Origin: Acidipila rosea
Lineage (GTDB): Bacteria > Acidobacteriota > Terriglobia > Terriglobales > Acidobacteriaceae
Length of the DNA: 64,000 bases
Direction of reading: 5' to 3'
Assembly (NCBI RefSeq): GCF_004339725.1
Contig: NZ_SMGK01000008.1
Location: 1 to 64,000, forward strand
A program made the translations under genes and the position numbers. Positions 40,565 through 50,920 of the stretch are shown one piece after another. Positions within the stretch are counted from its first letter, which is position 1, and each line of letters begins with the position of its first letter. The notes beneath the pieces are model-generated. The model had not been told where the DNA came from, searched no databases, and was given only the letters and a program-made list of their open reading frames with translations.

Positions 40565-41617
40565 ATGGGCCACAGCATGAAAAAGAGACGCATTCTCTAC
40601 GCCGGCTATCTCGATCCCGGTGAAACGTCGAAGTATCGCTGCGACGCCCTTTCACGTCTCGGCCATGAAGTCCGTGGATTCAATGTGCAGCAATATCTGC
40701 CCCGCTGGGGTAAGGCGCGCGCCGTTGTGGAGCGCATGCCGGCAGGCCCTTTGATTGCCTCCGTCAACCGCGCGCTGCTCAGGGAAGCCAGCGAGTGGCA
40801 ACCGGACCTGGTCTGGTTTGACAAGCCTATTTACATCACTCCCCGGTCTCTCCGCCGGCTCAAGGTGAACGGCATCCAGACCGTCTGCTACAACCAGGAC
40901 AACCCCTTTGGCCCACGCGAGGATGGCTGCTGGCGTCAGCTCAGGAAGACGCTTCGCCTCTTTGATCTTCACTGCATACTCCGCGAGTCCGATATTCAGC
41001 GCTACAGCGAATGGCGGCTGCCGTTTGTGAAAGTCCTTTTGAGTTACGAGCCAACCATGCACTTCGCCCCGCCCGAGGGCTGGAGCGATGCCGATCGGGA
41101 TCGCGGCTTAGCTTACACTGGCAGCCCGCATGAGGACCGTCCCGCCTTTCTCTTGCAACTGGCAGAGCGTTACGGATTACCGCTTTCGGTAGCAGGCCCG
41201 AAATGGCCTAAAGTCTGGTCTCCAGAGATCCTCAGCCGATACGTAACCGGAGGATTTCTTGGCGGCGAGGCCTACCGCGAGGCCATCTGGCATTCGCGCA
41301 TCAACCTGGCCTTTTTGACGCATCTCAATGAAGAGGACATTGCACACAAGGCTATGGAAATTACAGCCTGCGGTGGGTTCCTCCTGGCCGAGCGGTCTGC
41401 TGGCCATTCCGCCTGCTTTGAGGAAGATCGGGAGGCAGTTTTCTTTTCCTCGGTAGACGAATGCGCGGCGAAGGCGCGCTATTATCTCGACCATCCCCTC
41501 GAACGTGAGCAGATTGCCGCGGCTGGCCGCCGTCGCGCTGTTGCTTCCGGATATAACAACGACACGCAGCTGGAGATAGCACTTAACGCGTTGCCCGCAT
41601 CACAGTCCGTGAACTGA
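40565..41617 (+). CDS. CgeB-like glycosyltransferase
   Basis: A 350-residue GT-B-type glycosyltransferase of the group seen in CgeB and similar spore or surface maturation proteins. It begins KKRRILYAGYLDPGETSKYR, has QPDLVWFDKPIYITPRSLRR near residue 80, YNQDNPFGP near residue 108, and the C-terminal DIAHKAMEITACGGFLLAE near residue 258, which aligns with the donor-binding helix of such enzymes. ATG 40565 and ATG 40577 are both possible starts. It is 68 bases upstream of the second ugd gene on the same strand, so use of a UDP-glucuronate-derived sugar is conceivable but unproven. Confidence 0.8.
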   Translation: MGHSMKKRRILYAGYLDPGETSKYRCDALSRLGHEVRGFNVQQYLPRWGKARAVVERMPAGPLIASVNRALLREASEWQPDLVWFDKPIYITPRSLRRLKVNGIQTVCYNQDNPFGPREDGCWRQLRKTLRLFDLHCILRESDIQRYSEWRLPFVKVLLSYEPTMHFAPPEGWSDADRDRGLAYTGSPHEDRPAFLLQLAERYGLPLSVAGPKWPKVWSPEILSRYVTGGFLGGEAYREAIWHSRINLAFLTHLNEEDIAHKAMEITACGGFLLAERSAGHSACFEEDREAVFFSSVDECAAKARYYLDHPLEREQIAAAGRRRAVASGYNNDTQLEIALNALPASQSVN

Positions 41618-41685
41618 AACACGGCTGCGATATCATTAGGGTTTGCCGCACCTGTTCACCGTTTTTCATCCATCGAGGGAAAGCT

Positions 41686-43101
41686 ATGTCGAAGTCAATC
41701 TCTATTGCTGTCGTAGGGTCAGGATATGTCGGTCTGGTGGCTGCCGCATGTTTTGCCGAGATGGGGCATCAGGTCATTTGCGTTGACAATGACGAAAAGA
41801 AGGTGGAGATGCTGCGTGCCGGCGGAGTCCCCATTCATGAGGATTACCTGCCGGAGCTGCTCGCGAGACATGCCAACCAGACTCTGAAGTTCACCACCGA
41901 TCTACGCGCCGCCACCCAGGCCTCGCAGGTGATCTTCATCGCGGTTGGCACGCCCCAGAGCAAAACCGGGAGCGCTGACCTGTCTTACGTCGATGCCGTG
42001 GCGAGCGAGATTGCACGCTCCATCGACGACTATAAGGTCATCGTCGAGAAGAGCACCGTACCGGTCTACACCAACGAGTGGATCCGTCGTGTGATCGAAC
42101 GCAACGGCGTCCCCCGCGATCTCTTTGATATCGCTTCGAATCCTGAGTTTCTGCGTGAGGGAACTGCCGTCGTCGACTTCCTGCACGGAGACCGTATCGT
42201 GGTTGGTGCGGATAGCGAACGTTCCTCCGGACTGCTGGCCAGCATCTACGAACCTCTTTCCTCCGGCAGCTATTACGTCTCTGAACAGGCTGTACCCGGC
42301 TTCCGCACGCTGGATAATCCAACCCCCGTGCTCCGGACCACGACCAAAGCGGCAGAGCTCATCAAGCACGCGTCAAATGCCTTCCTGGCGATGAAAATCT
42401 CCTTCATCAACGTCGTCGGCAATATCTGCGAGGCCGTGGGCGCGGACGTAGAGCAGGTCGCGCAGGGAATCGGGACGGACTCCCGTATCGGGCCGAAATT
42501 TCTCAAGGCCGGTATCGGTTACGGTGGCTCCTGCTTTCCCAAGGATGTGGCCGCCTTCCGTTATGTAGGCGAGCAGCTGGGCGTCGATTTTGGCTTGCTG
42601 GCGGAAGTAGAGAAGATCAACGCCGAACAGAAGAAGCGTTTCTTCCAGAAGGTTCGCTCCGCGCTCTGGACATTCCGCGCCAAGCGCATCGCCGTGCTGG
42701 GCCTGGCCTTCAAGGGCGGTACAGACGACCTGCGCGACTCACCCGCGCTCGAGATCATCGACTTGCTGCTCAAGGAGGGCTCCATCGTCACTGCTTATGA
42801 TCCGGCAGCGATGGAGAGAGCCAAGGCCGTGCTGCCACCCAGTGACACGATGCGCTATGCCGCAGATTCCTACGCCGCCGCACAGGATGCCGATGCATTG
42901 CTCGTCCTCACCGACTGGCAGGAGTTCGCAGAGCTCGATCTTGATCGCATGCATTACACCCTGCGCTATCCCATCGTGATCGACGGGCGCAATCTTTTTG
43001 ATCCTGTCACGATGCTGCAGCGTGGATTCACCTATCTCAGCATCGGCCGCATGGGCGTGCACCCGACTCGCGAAGTGGCAGCCGGGCGCAAGCTGCTCTA
43101 A
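41686..43101 (+). CDS. ugd: UDP-glucose 6-dehydrogenase (copy 2)
   Basis: Makes UDP-glucuronate from UDP-glucose. In 471 residues it has the Rossmann motif VGSGYVGLV near residue 10, SNPEFLREGTAVVDF near 151, KHASNAFLAMKISF near 227, and the catalytic C283 in GYGGSCFPKD. GAGGGAAA precedes the ATG. Compared with the copy at 2108 the motifs are nearly identical but many residues differ, and this copy has base composition like the surrounding chromosome, so it is probably the resident version. The stop overlaps that of the convergent epimerase gene by four bases. Confidence 0.95.
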   Translation: MSKSISIAVVGSGYVGLVAAACFAEMGHQVICVDNDEKKVEMLRAGGVPIHEDYLPELLARHANQTLKFTTDLRAATQASQVIFIAVGTPQSKTGSADLSYVDAVASEIARSIDDYKVIVEKSTVPVYTNEWIRRVIERNGVPRDLFDIASNPEFLREGTAVVDFLHGDRIVVGADSERSSGLLASIYEPLSSGSYYVSEQAVPGFRTLDNPTPVLRTTTKAAELIKHASNAFLAMKISFINVVGNICEAVGADVEQVAQGIGTDSRIGPKFLKAGIGYGGSCFPKDVAAFRYVGEQLGVDFGLLAEVEKINAEQKKRFFQKVRSALWTFRAKRIAVLGLAFKGGTDDLRDSPALEIIDLLLKEGSIVTAYDPAAMERAKAVLPPSDTMRYAADSYAAAQDADALLVLTDWQEFAELDLDRMHYTLRYPIVIDGRNLFDPVTMLQRGFTYLSIGRMGVHPTREVAAGRKLL

Positions 43102-44048
43102 GCGGTCCGGTACTGTTCCTTGTACCACTCGACGGTGCGGCGCAGGCCCTCTTTGAACCCGATTCGCGGGTCATAGCCAAAGGCTTCCCGCGCCGCGTTG
43201 ATGTCGGCCAGCGAGTCTTTGACATCCCCGGCGCGCTCCGGCCCGTACACCGGCTCCTCTTTGAAGTTGAGTAGTTCGGCAAGCACGCGAAAGGTCTGGT
43301 TCAGCGTGTGGCGCTCGCCGCACGCCACATTGAAAACTCGTCCTGCCACCTTCTCGGCAGGCCCCTCCAGCGCCAGCAGGTTCGCCGCCACGGCATTCTC
43401 CACGTAAGTGAAGTCGCGCCCCTGTTCGCCATCGCCGAAGATAACCGGTCGCTCTCCGCGCATCATCTGCAGGGTAAATCTCGCCATCACCCCGGAGTAG
43501 GGCGAGTCCGGCACCTGTCTTGGCCCAAAAATGTTGAAGTATCGCAGGCACACCGTTTCCAGTCCGTACACCTGCCAGTAGCTTCGCATGTAGAGCTCTC
43601 CTGCCATCTTCTGTACCGGGTATGGAGCGATCGGCATTGGAACCATCGTCTCTACGCGCGGAAAGCCGGGCTGATTGCCATAGGCAGATGAGGAAGCTGC
43701 GAAAACAACGCGCTTGACGCCGTGCAGCCTCGCGCCCTCCAGCACGTTGAACGTGCCGTCGAGGTTGGCAGTGTGGCTGGTGCGCGGGTCGAGCACAGAG
43801 CGCGGCACCGACGGCAGGGCTCCCTGATGCAGTATGTAGTCCACGCCCTCGCAGGCCGAAGCCACCGCATCCGCATTGCGCAGGTCGGCTTCTAAAAATT
43901 CAATCTGAGGAAGCAGAGGCGCGAGGTTGGCGCGCAGCCCCGTTTCGTAGTTGTCGAGTCCACGTACAGTTTCACCGCGTTCGATCAAAGTTTGCGTGAT
44001 CCACGAGCCGATAAAACCAGCACATCCGGTTACGAGATATCTTGACAT
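43098..44048 (-). CDS. NAD-dependent sugar-nucleotide epimerase (extended SDR)
   Basis: A 316-residue extended short-chain dehydrogenase. The NAD motif is TGCAGFIGSWI near residue 8, the catalytic tyrosine and lysine are in APYPVQKMAGE near residue 141, with the serine in AASSSAYGN near residue 115. FNIFGPRQ and FGDGEQGRDFTYVENAV are typical of UDP-sugar 4-epimerases. Convergent overlap with ugd suggests UDP-glucuronate or UDP-glucose/GlcNAc as substrate; decarboxylation to UDP-xylose is less likely. ATG 44048 has GGAG only one base away, so ATG 44057 is an alternative start. It is divergent from manA, 46 bases apart. Confidence 0.88.
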   Translation of the reverse strand: MSRYLVTGCAGFIGSWITQTLIERGETVRGLDNYETGLRANLAPLLPQIEFLEADLRNADAVASACEGVDYILHQGALPSVPRSVLDPRTSHTANLDGTFNVLEGARLHGVKRVVFAASSSAYGNQPGFPRVETMVPMPIAPYPVQKMAGELYMRSYWQVYGLETVCLRYFNIFGPRQVPDSPYSGVMARFTLQMMRGERPVIFGDGEQGRDFTYVENAVAANLLALEGPAEKVAGRVFNVACGERHTLNQTFRVLAELLNFKEEPVYGPERAGDVKDSLADINAAREAFGYDPRIGFKEGLRRTVEWYKEQYRTA

Positions 44049-44094
44049 TCTCCACATGGTAAACGGCAGCGCACTTCGGGCATACTGGTAAAGC

Positions 44095-45042
44095 ATGCAA
44101 GCTATTTCACCTTTCAGACTCGCACCTTACTTCCGCACCCGCATCTGGGGCTTTCCTGACCTTGCTCCCTGGTTTGACTTCAAGACAGAAGGCGAGCCCA
44201 TCGGTGAGGTCTGGCTTACCGGCGAGATGTGTGTAGCCGCCACAGGCCCCCTGCAGGGAACAAGCCTTAGTGAGATAACCAGCCAGCATGGTGCAGCCAT
44301 CCTCGGCGCCGGTCACGCGGGAGAGGAATTCCCTCTGCTCATCAAGATTCTTTTCCCTAAAGAGAAGCTCAGCGTCCAGGTGCATCCCGACGATGCCCTT
44401 GCGCAGAAGTTCGGTGAGCCGCGCGGCAAGACAGAGTGCTGGTATGCGCTCGACGCCAGGCCGGGTGCAAAGGTCGCTCTCGGCATCAAGCAGGGGGCAA
44501 CCGATGACCAGGTACGGGCTTCCATCGACGCTGCCAATCTTGAAGACCTCCTGGACTGGCTGCCCGTCGAGAAGGGCGACATGATTTATGTTGACGCGGG
44601 CACCGTCCACGCCATCGGGCCCGGCGCCGTTCTCCTTGAGACGCAGCAGACCAGCGATCTCACTTATCGCATGTACGACTACGGCCGTCCGCGTGAACTT
44701 CACCTTGAGAAGTCTTTCGAGGCCATGCGTCTGCAAACCAGCGCAGGCAAAGTAGCGCCGCGCAACGAAAATGACCATCAGGTCCTCATCGATGAAAAAT
44801 ATTTCCGCGTCGAACGTTGGAATCTGGCCGTCGGCGTCAAAGCCGAAGCTCTCACCCAGCCTCAGCCTTATGTGCAGATGATTTTTGTCGCGGAAGGCGC
44901 CGTTACCGTCAGCGGCGATGGGTTCGACCCCTTTGTCGTCGAGCGTTGCCAGTTGGCCGTCATTCCTGCTGCCAGCGGTCCGTGGAGCATCCAACCAAAA
45001 GGTGCAGCAGAGATCATGCGCATCGTTCCACAGTCTCTCTAG
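44095..45042 (+). CDS. manA: Mannose-6-phosphate isomerase, class I
   Basis: Interconverts fructose-6-phosphate and mannose-6-phosphate, the entry to GDP-mannose. The 315-residue zinc cupin has the ligands in VQVHPDDALA near residue 97, KTECWYALD near residue 112, and AGTVHAIGPGAVLLE near residue 169; LTYRMYDYGR follows, as in the family. Eleven bases separate its stop from manC, with GGAGA between, so the two are cotranscribed. Length is that of the short bacterial class. It belongs with manC, the phosphohexomutase and pgi that follow on the same strand. Confidence 0.93.
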   Translation: MQAISPFRLAPYFRTRIWGFPDLAPWFDFKTEGEPIGEVWLTGEMCVAATGPLQGTSLSEITSQHGAAILGAGHAGEEFPLLIKILFPKEKLSVQVHPDDALAQKFGEPRGKTECWYALDARPGAKVALGIKQGATDDQVRASIDAANLEDLLDWLPVEKGDMIYVDAGTVHAIGPGAVLLETQQTSDLTYRMYDYGRPRELHLEKSFEAMRLQTSAGKVAPRNENDHQVLIDEKYFRVERWNLAVGVKAEALTQPQPYVQMIFVAEGAVTVSGDGFDPFVVERCQLAVIPAASGPWSIQPKGAAEIMRIVPQSL

Positions 45043-45053
45043 AACGGAGAACT

Positions 45054-46169
45054 ATGTCTGACACTCACGACTTCAGGCCGATCATTCTGGCAGGGGGCAG
45101 CGGCACGCGGTTCTGGCCGCGTAGCCGTCGCGCACGTGCCAAGCAGGTATTGGCTCTCGACGGCGAACGCAGCATGATTCAGCGTACCCTCGACCGGCTG
45201 GCGCCACTTGCCAGCCCGGCCCGTTGCTGGGTCGTGACCAACGATCTGCTTTCCGATACCATCTGCGGCCAGCTCGATGTCGTACCGGAAGATCAGGTCG
45301 TCTGCGAACCCGCCGCCCGCAACACTGCGCCTGCTGCCGGACTTGCCGCCTTTCTCATCGAGCGGACCGCCCCTGACGCGGTGCTCGGCATGTTCCCGGC
45401 AGATCACGTCATCGGCGATGAGACCGCCTTTCTGGCCACCATCGAGCGAGCGATCGCGATTGCCGCCTCGGGAGACAATATGGTTGTGCTCGGCGTTAAG
45501 CCCACACGGCCTGAGACGGGTTACGGCTACATCGAGACAGGCGCTCCTTACGAAGGTACAGCCGTGCGTGTTCGTCGCTTTACGGAAAAGCCCAATCTCG
45601 AGCGCGCCGAAGAGTTCGTCGCAGCAGGGAATTATCACTGGAACAGCGGCATCTTTATCTGGAGCGCGCAAACCTTGGCCAATGCAATTCGAGAGCATTT
45701 GCCGGATACTGCGCCCATGCTTGAGGAAATTGCCGCCGCCTACGGTACGCCTCAGTTTCGCGAGGTCTTTGCACGGCTTTACCCCCAGTGTGAAAACATC
45801 AGCATCGATTACGCTGTGCTCGAACCTCGCTCCGCCAAAGGCGAGCGCTATTCGCGTCTCTACTGCCTGCCCGCCAGCTTTGGCTGGAACGACCTCGGTT
45901 CCTGGGCCGCCCTCTATGAACATCAGCTTGAGCAGTTGAACGGTGGGGACGCCCGCGCCAACGTAACGGAAAGCAATGGCTCGCTGCCCATCGAGGCCAG
46001 CGGTAACTATGTCTACAGCCCGAAGAAGTATGTCGCTCTGATCGGTGTCAAGGATCTGGTCGTCGTCGAGACAGACGACGCACTCCTGATCACAACCCGT
46101 CACCACTCCCAGGATGTTGGCAAGGTAGTGAAAGAGCTGGCAGCGCAGGGCCGCACGGAACTCATCTAA
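45054..46169 (+). CDS. manC: Mannose-1-phosphate guanylyltransferase
   Basis: Makes GDP-mannose from mannose-1-phosphate and GTP in the cytosol. In 371 residues it shows the nucleotidyltransferase signature LAGGSGTRFWPRSR near residue 13, CEPAARNTAPAAG near residue 85, MFPADHVI near 112, FTEKPNLERA near 176, and NSGIFIW near 200. It lacks the C-terminal isomerase domain of the bifunctional enzymes, which fits the separate manA just upstream. I chose ATG 45054, preceded by CGGAGA; earlier starts lie within manA in another frame. Confidence 0.93.
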   Translation: MSDTHDFRPIILAGGSGTRFWPRSRRARAKQVLALDGERSMIQRTLDRLAPLASPARCWVVTNDLLSDTICGQLDVVPEDQVVCEPAARNTAPAAGLAAFLIERTAPDAVLGMFPADHVIGDETAFLATIERAIAIAASGDNMVVLGVKPTRPETGYGYIETGAPYEGTAVRVRRFTEKPNLERAEEFVAAGNYHWNSGIFIWSAQTLANAIREHLPDTAPMLEEIAAAYGTPQFREVFARLYPQCENISIDYAVLEPRSAKGERYSRLYCLPASFGWNDLGSWAALYEHQLEQLNGGDARANVTESNGSLPIEASGNYVYSPKKYVALIGVKDLVVVETDDALLITTRHHSQDVGKVVKELAAQGRTELI

Positions 46170-46210
46170 AGCCGCAAACCAAACCATTTCGCTGGAGACG
46201 GAAAGACTGC

Positions 46211-47659
46211 ATGGCGCAATATTCTGGCCCTATCAAATTTGGCACTGATGGCTGGCGCGGCATCATCGCTGACGATTTCACCTTTGAAAATGTGCGTGCT
46301 GCCGCCGCTGCCATCGCCTGCTACATCCATGCAAAAACTGGCGAGGACAAGGGTGTCGGCCCGGTCTGCGTCGGCTACGATACGCGCTTTGGCTCCCGGG
46401 CTTTCGCTGAGACAGTGGCAGAAGTCCTCGCCTCTACTGGTATCCCGGTTCTGCTCGCAGACCGCATCACGCCCACCCCTGCTCTGTCTTTCGGGGTTCG
46501 CGCGCACAGTGCGGCAGGCGGAGTCATGATTACCTCCAGCCACAATCCCGCCCAGTGGAATGGCGTGAAGTACAAGGCTTGGTACGGCGGCTCCGGCAAG
46601 CCTTCTATCATTGCCGAAATCGAAACCTACCTCGGCCAAAAGCCGCCTGCAGTCGCGACCGCCGCGCCCATCGCACTCACAGACTTTCAAACGCCTTACA
46701 TCGAGGCCATCTCGCGCTTTGCTGATCTTGATCTCATCGCCCGCTCAAAGCGGAAGTTTGCGATCGATTGCATGTATGGTGCAGGACGCGGTGTGCTCGC
46801 CGGCATCTTCAGCCGCATTGGCGTCGATCATGTTGAGATCCGCGCCGAGCACAATCCTCTCTTTCCAGGCATCAATCCGGAACCCATCGAGCCGCACATT
46901 CGCGCACTGCAGGATGCGGTTATCCAGCACGCGTGCGATGCGGGCCTTGCCACCGACGGCGATGCCGACCGCATTGGCGCAGTCGATGAGCACGGCAACT
47001 TCGTTGATCCGCATAAGATCTTTGCCGTGCTGCTGGAGTGGCTCCTCAAGCGCAAACAGTGGCCCGGCGACGTTACACGTGCCTTCAACACCACGTGCAT
47101 GCTCGACCGCATCTGCGCGAAATATGGCCGCACCCTCCACGAGCACGGCATCGGTTTCAAATATGTCTGCGACCTGATGCTCGAGAAAGATATCCTCATC
47201 GGCGGCGAGGAGTCAGGCGGCATCGGTATCAGCCGCCATCTGCCGGAGCGTGACGGTTTGCTCAACTCACTGCTGCTCGCCAACGTGATGGCGGAAGAAA
47301 ACCGCACCCTTGGCCAGTTGGTCGAAGATCTCCAGCAGGAGTACGGCGAACATCAGTATGGTCGCATCGATCTGCATATCAATGACGACCTGAAGAACGC
47401 CACAATTGCGAAGGCGCGTGCCGGCGTCTCGGAGTTTGCAGGCATGCCTGTTGAGCGTGTTGAGACGCTTGACGGCATCAAGTTCTTTCTGAAGAACCCT
47501 GAAGCCTCCACGAAATCAAATGCCGCGGAAACTTGGCTGCTCCTCCGCGCTTCCGGTACGGAGCCTCTCCTGCGCATTTACTCCGAGTCGTGTTCGCGGG
47601 AGTCGGTAGCAAAGCTGCTCGAGGCAGCGCGCCAGTTTGCCATGACCAGCCTCGACTGA
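46211..47659 (+). CDS. Phosphomannomutase/phosphoglucomutase (alpha-D-phosphohexomutase)
   Basis: Moves phosphate between C6 and C1 of mannose or glucose, linking manA to manC. In 482 residues the four domains show KFGTDGWRGI near residue 9, the catalytic serine in MITSSHNPAQWNGVK near residue 100, the metal loop TDGDADRIGAV near residue 250, the sugar-specificity loop GGEESGGIG near residue 333, and the phosphate-binding RASGTEPLLRIY near residue 445. ATG lies 41 bases after manC. Position favours phosphomannomutase (manB), but glucose use cannot be excluded from the sequence. Confidence 0.92.
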   Translation: MAQYSGPIKFGTDGWRGIIADDFTFENVRAAAAAIACYIHAKTGEDKGVGPVCVGYDTRFGSRAFAETVAEVLASTGIPVLLADRITPTPALSFGVRAHSAAGGVMITSSHNPAQWNGVKYKAWYGGSGKPSIIAEIETYLGQKPPAVATAAPIALTDFQTPYIEAISRFADLDLIARSKRKFAIDCMYGAGRGVLAGIFSRIGVDHVEIRAEHNPLFPGINPEPIEPHIRALQDAVIQHACDAGLATDGDADRIGAVDEHGNFVDPHKIFAVLLEWLLKRKQWPGDVTRAFNTTCMLDRICAKYGRTLHEHGIGFKYVCDLMLEKDILIGGEESGGIGISRHLPERDGLLNSLLLANVMAEENRTLGQLVEDLQQEYGEHQYGRIDLHINDDLKNATIAKARAGVSEFAGMPVERVETLDGIKFFLKNPEASTKSNAAETWLLLRASGTEPLLRIYSESCSRESVAKLLEAARQFAMTSLD

Positions 47660-47729
47660 AATCTGAAATTCACGGAACGTCCCGTGTGGGCGACGAGTCT
47701 AAATAGAGGAAAGGCTAGGCATACAGAAA

Positions 47730-49355
<1,626 letters not shown>

Positions 49356-49368
49356 GCCGCAGGCTGGC

Positions 49369-49399
49369 GGGAAGGGATTCGCTCTCTGAATCCCTTCCC
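49369..49399 (+). terminator. Terminator hairpin after pgi
   Basis: A perfect 12-base inverted repeat, GGGAAGGGATTC-GCTCTCT-GAATCCCTTCCC, starting 14 bases after the pgi stop. The sequence that follows includes CTTTTCTTCC about 11 bases on, a weak T-rich tail. It probably ends the manA-manC-mutase-pgi transcript. Confidence 0.7.
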
Positions 49400-49455
49400 C
49401 TCACCGCAACTTTTCTTCCTCGCTCGGGTCTAATGGGTTGGATAGAAGGGTGCTT

Positions 49456-50712
49456 ATGCGGGATCCACACAACAGGCATTTTTTCACTCGAACCGGCGCA
49501 GCGGCTTTTTGCCTTGGCTGCATCCTCTACCTTCCATCGACCCAGCCATTGCATGCACAGGCGCAGGCTGCTCTCAGCGATGCGGAGATAGAGTCGAGTG
49601 TCACCCAGGCGATCCAGTCCGCGCCTCAGCTTCAGAGTCAGGCGATTACCGCTGCCACTATTAGCGGTGAGGTAACACTTTCGGGCGTTGTCGCAGACAA
49701 TTCCACGAAGCAGGCAGCCGAGCACATTGTCTCTGCCATCCAGGGCGTCCGCGCCGTGCATGACAATCTCACCATCGGTAATCCGGCCGCAGTGCAGGCT
49801 GATCAGAGTGCACCCCCCGTAGATCAGCAAGGCTCCCCGCAGATGAGCGTTCCTGAACAGCCGGCTCCGGCCCCTGCGCCGTCCGCTCCAGCACCGCCGC
49901 AGAGCGCCCCTGCCGCGCAAATACCGCCTCCGCCGCCAGTGGAAAGCACTACCGCGCCGGCCCCTTATGGCGACGATCAGGGCTACAGGCCTCCTTACAA
50001 CGGCAACCAGGCAGCCTACGCTCCCACCTACTCCCAGCAGCAGCAACAGCAGCCCTCCGGTCCCGTGACCATTCCCGCCGGCACGCTGCTTCGCATCCGT
50101 ACCAGCGAGCCATTGGATGTCAGGCAGGTTCAGCCTGGGTCCATGTTCGAGGCCACCGCCGCTGCTGACATCTATGAAGGCAGCGTTATCGCCATCCCAC
50201 GCGGCGCCACCGTCGAGGGAGAGGTCGTGGATGCCAAGGCTTCCGGCGCATTTGGCGGCAAACCCGAGCTTGCTCTCAAACTCACCACTCTGAATCTTGA
50301 AGGCCGCGTCTATCCCCTCGCTAGCGATGTATGGTCCTCGCAGGGAGCGAGCAAGAGCGGCTACACAGCCACCAACACCGCCGGCGGCGCGCTTGTGGGT
50401 GCGCTTCTCGGAGCCTTTCTTGGCGGAGGTCCAGGCGCGGCCTTTGGCGCTGTTGCGGGCGGCGTGGGCGGCGCAACTGTCTCCGGCGCAACCGCCGGTC
50501 CGCGCATGGTGCTTCCACCGGAGGCCGTGCTCAACTTTCATCTGAGCGCACCCGTGACGGTCCAGCCGGTTTCTTATGAGGAAGCCCAGCGGCTCGCATC
50601 CTCCGTTCCTCAACAGCAGCAGCCGCAGCTGCGCCGGCGTCCCGTCTACATGGCTGCGCCTCCGCCGTACTACTATCCGTACTACCCCATGTATTACGGA
50701 CGCTTCTGGTAA
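49456..50712 (+). CDS. Exported BON-domain protein with glycine-rich segment
   Basis: A 418-residue envelope protein. After a signal peptide (hydrophobic core near residues 15-30, ending LHAQAQA) comes a BON domain (about 40-100, EIESSVTQAIQSAPQL and GEVTLSGVV), then a long Pro/Ala/Gln-rich linker (about 105-205), a beta-rich region starting PAGTLLRIRTSEPLDV near residue 205, and a glycine-rich stretch GALLGAFLGGGPGAAFGAV near residue 315. The C-terminus is Tyr/Pro-rich. BON domains bind membranes or glycans; the central part resembles conjugation-type TrbI-like folds only loosely. ATG 49456 follows GAAGGG; the frame also stays open from TTG 49438. Confidence 0.8.
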   Translation: MRDPHNRHFFTRTGAAAFCLGCILYLPSTQPLHAQAQAALSDAEIESSVTQAIQSAPQLQSQAITAATISGEVTLSGVVADNSTKQAAEHIVSAIQGVRAVHDNLTIGNPAAVQADQSAPPVDQQGSPQMSVPEQPAPAPAPSAPAPPQSAPAAQIPPPPPVESTTAPAPYGDDQGYRPPYNGNQAAYAPTYSQQQQQQPSGPVTIPAGTLLRIRTSEPLDVRQVQPGSMFEATAAADIYEGSVIAIPRGATVEGEVVDAKASGAFGGKPELALKLTTLNLEGRVYPLASDVWSSQGASKSGYTATNTAGGALVGALLGAFLGGGPGAAFGAVAGGVGGATVSGATAGPRMVLPPEAVLNFHLSAPVTVQPVSYEEAQRLASSVPQQQQPQLRRRPVYMAAPPPYYYPYYPMYYGRFW

Positions 50713-50734
50713 GACCAATCTTTCCTGCTTCAAC

Positions 50735-50769
50735 ATCTGCCCCGGCGAATGCTCTTCGTCGGGGCAGAT
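50735..50769 (+). terminator. Terminator hairpin after the BON-domain gene
   Basis: Ten-base stem ATCTGCCCCG / CGGGGCAGAT with an inner GCGAA-TGCTC-TTCGT that adds four pairs, followed by TTGTTTGT. It starts 23 bases after the stop codon. Confidence 0.8.
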
Positions 50770-50920
50770 TTGTTTGTGGAAGCGGACCGGGGGGTGGGAT
50801 GTTGACTCTGGTACCCGTAGCTAGGTAAGCTACCCGACTATACAGGAAGTTTTCTGTGGCCAGAGTGCGTACTACTTTATTAACAAAAACAAAAACTTAA
50901 AAAGAAGAAAGGGTGCATAG

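Noticed and set aside
50030..50060. CAG-type repeat as a microsatellite
   Set aside because: It encodes a short Gln run within the low-complexity linker of the BON-domain protein and is interrupted; no sign of a separate element.
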